A stretch of DNA of 25,601 nucleotides from an uncultured Clostridium sp. (GTDB lineage Bacteria > Bacillota > Clostridia > Clostridiales > Clostridiaceae), in NCBI GenBank assembly GCA_937927335.1, contig CALBDU010000044.1, forward strand, positions 1 through 25,601, given 5' to 3'. The stretch's first letter is position 1. Each line of letters opens with the position of its first letter. Made by a program: the position numbers and the translations under genes. This document shows positions 21,172-25,601 of this stretch, piece by piece. The notes beneath the pieces are model-generated. The model ran no database searches. It saw only the letters and a list, made by a program, of their open reading frames with translations, and was not told the origin of the DNA.

Positions 21172-22059
21172 TTATGTGAGTTTGACTCCCAAAACATCAA
21201 GTCCGTGCTTAACACATTCAATATGTAGAGGGAAATCTGGTCCCTTTTCACCATCTATATCCGTTACAATGTCTTCACTGCATTCTATGTCTATTTTATC
21301 TGCCTTAAAGTACATGATACTATTTTCGTTCTCCAGATGATCACCCTTCAGCATATTAATAAAAAGAGTAAGTAAATCTACTATCATCACAGCTTTAATT
21401 ATAATCACATCCAGCATACCGTCATTCACCTCTGCCTTATAGGCAAATTTAAGGTTACCTGCTGTTTGTCCATTAAATATAAGCATGAGATACATATCGC
21501 CATCAAAAACAGCATCCTTTGAAGCTACTTTTATTTTAAGCTTCCTGAAGTTTGGTATTTGTTCAAAGCCCTTAATGTAGTACGCCAGTTTTCCTAAGGT
21601 GTTTTTCATATTAATATCGGTCTTTTGGGAAACATCTGTAAAAAGGCCGGTGCTGGCTACATTAACAAAATATTTATTGTTTATTTTGCCCACATCAAGC
21701 TTTTGAATACTGGAAGTAAGTATTTGTTCGCAAGCCTCCTCAACATTTTCCGGCATTCCAATAAATTTAGCAAAATCATTAGCCGTACCAGAAGGCAAAA
21801 TAGCAACAGGAAGGTTTATATTCAAATGCTTCATTGTATTTACTACAGCATCCACCGTACCGTCGCCACCTGCTATGAGCACATATTTATAGCTTTTATC
21901 TATATTCTTAAATGCGTCGCTTACATTGTTTTCAAAGCAGATCCTAAAAGGCACTATCTCGTACCCATGCCTCTGATGGATCATTATAACTTTATCAATT
22001 TCAGATATTATTGTATTTTCACCCGAATAGGGATTGTAAATAAACCTTACTTTTTTCAT
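21172..22059 (-). CDS. Diacylglycerol kinase-like lipid kinase (DagK/YegS family)
   Basis: A 295-residue soluble lipid kinase; family members phosphorylate diacylglycerol or related lipids at the membrane surface. The catalytic N-terminal domain has FIYNPYSGENT (7-16), the nucleotide site GGDGTVDAVVN (64-74) and LPSGTANDFAKFIG (88-101). The second domain has NVASTGLFTDVS and the late VTDIDGEKGPDFPLHI with the conserved acidic DGE block. The ATG at 22059 follows CTAGGAGAATATAT; the open frame goes 21 codons further without a ribosome binding site. DgkB proper, YegS-like phosphatidylglycerol kinase and others cannot be told apart by eye. Confidence 0.92.
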   Translation of the reverse strand: MKKVRFIYNPYSGENTIISEIDKVIMIHQRHGYEIVPFRICFENNVSDAFKNIDKSYKYVLIAGGDGTVDAVVNTMKHLNINLPVAILPSGTANDFAKFIGMPENVEEACEQILTSSIQKLDVGKINNKYFVNVASTGLFTDVSQKTDINMKNTLGKLAYYIKGFEQIPNFRKLKIKVASKDAVFDGDMYLMLIFNGQTAGNLKFAYKAEVNDGMLDVIIIKAVMIVDLLTLFINMLKGDHLENENSIMYFKADKIDIECSEDIVTDIDGEKGPDFPLHIECVKHGLDVLGVKLT

Positions 22060-22112
22060 ATATATTCTCCTAGAAAAAGTTAATTTTATTTGATTATAAC
22101 ACCATATAACAG

Positions 22113-22143
22113 AACTCCACAAGATATTACTATCTGTGGAGTT
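22113..22143 (-). terminator. Hairpin after the CBS-pair gene
   Basis: AACTCCACA (22113-22121) and TGTGGAGTT (22135-22143) pair perfectly, with inner arms GATA/TATC. It lies 6 bases beyond the CBS stop codon. The T-run is weak on the minus strand (CTGTTATAT) and better on the plus strand (TTTTATATT). Confidence 0.6.
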
Positions 22144-22148
22144 TTATA

Positions 22149-22577
22149 TTAGTACTCTGGTGTACTGGGTTCAGAAATGTCTGTTAAAGCTTCTCCGGCT
22201 TCACTTTTCATGGTTGGCTCCACGGCCAGATCCCCCAGCGCCACTATTCCAGCAAGACCGTTATTTTCAATAATAGGAAGCCTCCTGATCTGTTTATCAC
22301 CCATCAGTTTTGCCGCATCCGCTACTTCCATATCCGGCTGGCCAACAACAGGGTTCGTTGACATAATATCCCTTACCGTCTGATTGTGAATATTAACGCC
22401 TTCAGCCACACTTCTCAATGCAATATCCCTGTCTGTAAGCATTCCCACTACCCTGTTTGAATCACAGACGGGAACAGACCCTACATTATGCTGCTTCATT
22501 ATCTGGGCTGCCTTCATTACATTATCGCTTACATCCACCCCTGCTACATTTTTTGTCATTACATCTTTTATTTTCAT
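22149..22577 (-). CDS. CBS-domain pair protein
   Basis: A 142-residue stand-alone CBS pair (Bateman module). CBS1 is MKIKDVMTKNVAGVDVSDN through VGMLTDRDIALR, and CBS2 is VRDIMSTNPVVGQPDMEV through LAGIVALGDLAV. Such proteins bind adenine nucleotides and often regulate a partner. The GxxTDRDI signature matches the small 'HRP1/YrbE-like' class. A C-terminal acidic tail follows. The ATG at 22577 has AAGGAAGTG upstream; an in-frame TTG six codons earlier is inside a hairpin. It lies downstream of the VTT membrane protein gene. No partner can be named. Confidence 0.92.
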   Translation of the reverse strand: MKIKDVMTKNVAGVDVSDNVMKAAQIMKQHNVGSVPVCDSNRVVGMLTDRDIALRSVAEGVNIHNQTVRDIMSTNPVVGQPDMEVADAAKLMGDKQIRRLPIIENNGLAGIVALGDLAVEPTMKSEAGEALTDISEPSTPEY

Positions 22578-22592
22578 TAAATCACTTCCTTC

Positions 22593-22618
22593 CAATAAGA
22601 TCGGTTACAATCTTATTG
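22593..22618 (-). repeat. 9-bp inverted repeat next to the CBS-gene ribosome binding site
   Basis: CAATAAGAT and ATCTTATTG pair perfectly around an 8-base loop (TGTAACCG on the minus strand). The hairpin ends right before the GGAAGGAAG ribosome binding site and has no T-run, so it is not a terminator. It may be an operator or a translation-modulating hairpin. Confidence 0.5.
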
Positions 22619-22646
22619 TTACCACAAAGTGAAGTTTTATTTATTT

Positions 22647-23318
22647 TTAATTATCTTTCACGGCTTTATAATAGCGTGATGCTGCGATGGCAATAATTAT
22701 TACTGCAGCAACAGGAATCAGATAGCCAATTTGAAATTTTCCCTCAAAGCTTTTCCCAATAAAAGAATAGCATATCATCTCCGGCAGTATCCCCAAAAGA
22801 GTACCTGCTATAAAATCGCCATATCTCATTTTACTCAGACCTGCCGCATAGCTTAGTGCATCATAGGGGAAAATAATTGAAAGTCTCATTAACAGCATAA
22901 TTTTAAACCCATGCTGGCCAATTTGTGAATCAAGCTCTAAAGCCTTTCCTTTAAGATGTTTATCAACGAAAGATTTGCCAAGCCTGTTTGCAAGACAATA
23001 TGCCAAGGTTGCTGAAAAAAAACATCCAGCCATGCTTAAGGCAAGGCCATAAATAGGCCCAAACACATTGCCGGCCATTATTGAAAAAACTGATGCCGGC
23101 ACTATCATTAATACAGGCCGCAATGAATATATTAACACAAATATTAATGCAGAATAGCTTCCATAGCCTATTATAAATCTTTTAATCTCATTTGCTCTTG
23201 CAAAGCTGTGTCTTACCTCATGAAACCTGTCCTTGAAAATAAATATAGAGGTAATACATAATACAACTGCCATTACAATAACAAACCATTTTATAAATCC
23301 TTTTTTGTTTAACTTCAT
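22647..23318 (-). CDS. TVP38/TMEM64 (VTT/SNARE-associated domain) membrane protein
   Basis: A 223-residue membrane protein of the DedA-related VTT family. An N-terminal segment (FVIVMAVVLCITSIFIF) is followed by the conserved core: LRPVLMIVPASVFSIMAGNVFGPIYGLALS with a re-entrant loop, FFSATLAYCLANRLG, LMLLMRLSIIFPYDALSYAAGLSKMRYGDF with the Arg and Pro typical of the family, and GILPEMICYSFIG. A last membrane segment and a short basic tail end it. Members are linked to lipid scrambling and membrane integrity; substrate unknown. The ATG has AAAGGTTGG upstream. It is likely first in a run with the CBS gene. Confidence 0.9.
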   Translation of the reverse strand: MKLNKKGFIKWFVIVMAVVLCITSIFIFKDRFHEVRHSFARANEIKRFIIGYGSYSALIFVLIYSLRPVLMIVPASVFSIMAGNVFGPIYGLALSMAGCFFSATLAYCLANRLGKSFVDKHLKGKALELDSQIGQHGFKIMLLMRLSIIFPYDALSYAAGLSKMRYGDFIAGTLLGILPEMICYSFIGKSFEGKFQIGYLIPVAAVIIIAIAASRYYKAVKDN

Positions 23319-23405
23319 CTTTTTCCAACCTTTAAATGAGATTTTATCTGCAAATATATTCTAACAAAGATTATTAATAATTTCTATAAAAAATATGCAT
23401 AGTAC

Positions 23406-23434
23406 TTAAACTTTTGTAAGAAATGATATATAAT
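23406..23434 (+). promoter_or_regulatory. Possible promoter for pssA
   Basis: A perfect TATAAT (23429-23434) lies about 60 bases before the pssA start, with TTAAAC (23406-23411) 17 bases upstream as a weak -35. The rest of the 179-base gap between the divergent genes shows no other clear element. Confidence 0.4.
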
Positions 23435-23497
23435 ATTAATAATAATATTTTTCAGTGGTCATATGGCGTGTATGATTTCTGGTTTAGGAGTGATTAA

Positions 23498-24019
23498 ATG
23501 GCTAAAATCGCAAAGAGCGCAGTACCTAATGCATTTACCTTTGCCAATCTGGGATGTGGAGTAATATCACTATTAGTAACCTTTCAGGGTAATTATAAAT
23601 TATCTGCAATTTTTATTATATTGGCATGTGTTGCAGACAGGTATGACGGAAGGGTAGCCCGTTATCTAAATGTATCCAGCGAACTTGGAAAGGAGCTGGA
23701 TTCCCTTGCAGATTTGGTATCCTTTGGAGTTGCGCCATCCATACTTATCTTTAATATTTACAATTTCAGTAATTTGGGGATTCTTGGTTATTTATTGGTT
23801 CTATTATTCCCTATAGCCGGTGCATACAGGCTGGCAAGATTCAACACCACACAATTTGACGGAGCTTTCTTTGGTATACCGATAACATTCGCAGGAATGT
23901 TTATGGCTATATTTGCATTTGTAACCTCCAGTCATCCTATAAATATTGGAATTACTGTAATTCTTACAGTTGTTCTCTCATATTTGATGGTGTGCAGACA
24001 CAGATTTAAAAAATTTTAA
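23498..24019 (+). CDS. pssA: CDP-diacylglycerol--serine O-phosphatidyltransferase
   Basis: Makes phosphatidylserine from CDP-diacylglycerol and serine in the membrane, the entry to phosphatidylethanolamine. The 173-residue protein has the full CDP-alcohol phosphotransferase signature, D47-x2-D50-G51-x2-A54-R55-x8-G64-x3-D68-x3-D72, and about six membrane segments. The N-terminal PNAFTFANLGCGVIS is typical of the Bacillus-type PssA. The ATG follows TAGGAGTGA. No psd (decarboxylase) follows; the gene is flanked by minus-strand genes and ends at its own terminator. Phosphatidylglycerophosphate synthase is excluded by the N-terminal pattern, with fair confidence. Confidence 0.93.
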   Translation: MAKIAKSAVPNAFTFANLGCGVISLLVTFQGNYKLSAIFIILACVADRYDGRVARYLNVSSELGKELDSLADLVSFGVAPSILIFNIYNFSNLGILGYLLVLLFPIAGAYRLARFNTTQFDGAFFGIPITFAGMFMAIFAFVTSSHPINIGITVILTVVLSYLMVCRHRFKKF

Positions 24020-24050
24020 GGTGTGGAATTTCCACACCTTTTAAATTTTT
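24018..24050. terminator. Bidirectional terminator after pssA
   Basis: AAGGTGTGGAA (24018-24028) and TTCCACACCTT (24030-24040) form an almost loopless palindrome. It is followed on the plus strand by TTAAATTTTTT and on the minus strand by AAAATTTTTTAAA. It serves pssA and the opposing small gene, whose stop codon touches it. Confidence 0.85.
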
Positions 24051-24385
24051 TCCATTGGCGGCTCCTGGTTAATTTCAGCCTCAATAAAACCTATTCTTAT
24101 TTTACATTCCAGTACCTGCGATTTTAATAGGCAGTAATTGAGATAAGCCTGATTTGAATTATCAAGTACATCAATTATTTTATCTATAATTTCTCCAAGT
24201 TCGTCAGCTCTTGCAATAGCCTTCTTTACATCTTTTTTTGTTGCCAGAGCAATAGTATTAAGTTCCTCAGCCCCGCCTATAAGAAGCCTGTAGGAATTTA
24301 CCAGCTTGCTCAATATTTCTGAAAGATTGCATATATCCAAATAATAATTTTCGATTACCTTTCTATTATCCATACATCCATCCAA
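24041..24385 (-). CDS. Small helical protein of unknown function, coupled to the CAX exchanger
   Basis: A 114-residue soluble, almost wholly helical protein; I do not recognise a family. Heptad-like stretches (ILSKLVNSYRLLIGG; DVKKAIARADELGEIIDKIID; AYLNYCLLKSQVLECKI) suggest a helical bundle or coiled coil, and it ends PPMEKI. Its ATG lies 7 bases past the stop codon of the cation exchanger, so it is co-transcribed and probably translationally coupled. An ATG four codons inside (24373) has a GGATGG before it and may be the true start. There is no signal peptide or membrane segment. Confidence 0.7.
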   Translation of the reverse strand: MDGCMDNRKVIENYYLDICNLSEILSKLVNSYRLLIGGAEELNTIALATKKDVKKAIARADELGEIIDKIIDVLDNSNQAYLNYCLLKSQVLECKIRIGFIEAEINQEPPMEKI

Positions 24386-24392
24386 AATATTC

Positions 24393-25487
24393 TTATACCA
24401 TATAATAATATGCCAGAATTATCACCATATATACCGCAATAAGCACCGCCCCTTCAAACCAGTAGGTTTTTCCGTCCTGAAATACAAGAAGGGACATAAG
24501 CACTGCAATAACGCAAATCACTATCTGAAAACCGGAAAAAAGGTAAGTCATTCCCATACCCATAATAAAGGAAATTATTATCAGCAGCGGGGTTACAAAA
24601 AGTGAAATTTGTATGCTGGATCCTATGGCTATTTCCAGACTTAGATTCACCTTGTTTTTAACGGCGCATAAAATGGCAGAGAAGTTTTCACCAATATTGC
24701 CAAGTAAAGGGATAAGCATGATTCCTAAAAACTCCTGTGATAAGCTATACTGTTCTGCAGCTACCTTCAAGCTTCCAATTAACTTACCACTGATAAAATA
24801 TAATAGTACCGCTGCAGCAGTTATTTCAATAAAGATTTTCAAGGTCTGACTTTTATTGGACTTGGACTCATTTTCAAACGTACTTAACAGAAATAAATTC
24901 CGGTGTGTATACAAGGAAAAAATTAATCCCAAAATATAAATTACCATAAGCACGGCACTTATTTCCATGCTTAAATCAATAAGGGCTTTTTCTGTAAGCA
25001 CACTGCTGGAGATGTTTAAGGCTGCCACTATTATCATTGAAGCCATAGCCAGTATCAGCATGGTGAAATTTGTTCTGGCTACAATTTTATTAAACTTTTG
25101 TTCATTATATATAATTCCTCCTGAGAAAATGGATATCCCTAATACTAAAAGGATATTGCTTATAATCGATCCTATTAATGCTGACTTTACCATGGAAATC
25201 ATTCCGTAATATATGGACCATACACCCATGGCAAGCTCTGGAATGTTGCCTATAGCAGCAGCAAGAAGGCCGCTCTTCTTTTCCCCAATATAAACAGATA
25301 TATCCGATGTGAGTTCCCCCATCCTGATTGCCAATGGAATCATTAAAGCCCCATATATTATTGTACTGAATAACCCTTTTGGTAATGGTACATATAAAAG
25401 CGCTAGCCCTGCCACATATAATGCTGCTATTTTAACTGGTTTCTTCATTGACAAATTCCTCATTAACTTTAATATATTATTAGTCAA
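24393..25487 (-). CDS. CAX-family Ca2+(cation)/H+ antiporter
   Basis: A 364-residue membrane protein of the Ca2+/cation antiporter superfamily with about 11 membrane segments in two inverted halves. Each half has the CAX signature: GNIPE (80-84, Glu84) followed by MVKSALIGSIISNILLVLG, and GNIGE (263-267, Glu267) followed by AVKNKVNLSLEIAIGSS and QISLFVTPLL. Those acidic residues bind the cation during exchange. A cytoplasmic loop with charged residues (TFENESKSNKSQ) joins the halves. It most likely extrudes Ca2+ against H+; Na+ exchange is less likely given GNxxE rather than GTSxPE. The start is the TTG at 25487 with GGAGG 6 bases upstream. A small helical protein follows directly. Confidence 0.9.
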   Translation of the reverse strand: MTNNILKLMRNLSMKKPVKIAALYVAGLALLYVPLPKGLFSTIIYGALMIPLAIRMGELTSDISVYIGEKKSGLLAAAIGNIPELAMGVWSIYYGMISMVKSALIGSIISNILLVLGISIFSGGIIYNEQKFNKIVARTNFTMLILAMASMIIVAALNISSSVLTEKALIDLSMEISAVLMVIYILGLIFSLYTHRNLFLLSTFENESKSNKSQTLKIFIEITAAAVLLYFISGKLIGSLKVAAEQYSLSQEFLGIMLIPLLGNIGENFSAILCAVKNKVNLSLEIAIGSSIQISLFVTPLLIIISFIMGMGMTYLFSGFQIVICVIAVLMSLLVFQDGKTYWFEGAVLIAVYMVIILAYYYMV

Positions 25488-25558
25488 TGAAATCCTCCAA
25501 TAATTAATTCACAATCAGTTTATTCTCATACTGTGGGAATGTTCATAAAAATAAATAT

Positions 25559-25587
25559 CCTCCGGCCTAGCCGGAGGTTTTGCTTTT
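25559..25587. terminator. Strong GC-rich hairpin terminator near the right edge
   Basis: CCTCCGGC (25559-25566) pairs with GCCGGAGG (25570-25577) around the loop CTA, followed on the plus strand by TTTTGCTTTT and on the minus strand by ATATTTATTTTTA. With no plus-strand gene just upstream, it most likely ends a minus-strand gene lying beyond the right edge. A short GGGC/GCCC hairpin follows at the edge. Confidence 0.7.
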
Positions 25588-25601
25588 CCGGGCGTAGCCC
25601 T

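Noticed and set aside
21625..22083. 152-codon plus-strand frame across the lipid kinase gene
   Set aside because: The opposite strand carries clear kinase motifs; this frame has no recognisable domain or ribosome binding site.

Overview
The window is AT-rich chromosomal DNA from a clostridial Firmicute, most likely Clostridium in the broad sense. Signs of this are strong AGGAGG-type ribosome binding sites, TTG and GTG starts, a T-box, an M-box, a tandem glycine riboswitch leading into a GrdX-like gene (glycine reductase locus), VanW/G5 cell-wall proteins, a SleB spore-cortex hydrolase and very little AT-poor DNA. The glycine reductase start, together with an in-frame UGA gene described below, suggests an organism that uses selenocysteine. 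The species cannot be fixed from the sequence.

Layout, left to right. 1-360 (minus): start of a GrdX-like gene behind a tandem glycine riboswitch. 570-1887 (minus): trmL-degV pair. 2031-2113 (minus): tRNA-Leu(CAG) with its own terminator. 2168-4771 (minus): two related VanW-domain membrane-anchored proteins. 4877-6626 (minus): mtnA plus a class II aldolase, a likely methylthioribose/5-deoxyribose salvage pair. 6756-7991 (plus): cinA, facing an opposing operon across a shared terminator. 8018-12448 (minus): a six-gene run cysE-queG-plsC-nth-malic enzyme-small selenoprotein behind a cysteine-type T-box leader with a good sigma-A promoter. 12790-13488 (minus): sleB. 13580-16405 (minus): an M-box Mg2+ riboswitch, a possible 33-residue leader peptide, a soluble PRC/MgtE-N/CBS protein and an NRAMP-family transporter lacking the usual transition-metal ligands. 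16676-18575 (minus): an orphan phage lysis cassette (holin, GH25 endolysin and a phage gene fragment). 18636-20486 (plus): YgiQ-type radical SAM protein. 20483-23318 (minus): unknown membrane protein, DagK-like lipid kinase, CBS-pair protein and VTT-domain membrane protein. 23498-24019 (plus): pssA. 24041-25487 (minus): CAX-type cation exchanger with a small helical partner.

The most notable items are: (1) an apparently overlooked 100-residue selenoprotein at 8018-8320 (minus) whose Cys codon is followed by UGA and then by a bacterial SECIS-like hairpin; (2) an Mg2+-riboswitch operon pairing a membrane-free MgtE sensor domain with an NRAMP-like transporter whose ligand residues suggest Mg2+ rather than Mn2+; and (3) mtnA beside a class II aldolase, as in the known DHAP shunt. 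No CRISPR array, insertion sequence, rRNA or replication origin was seen.
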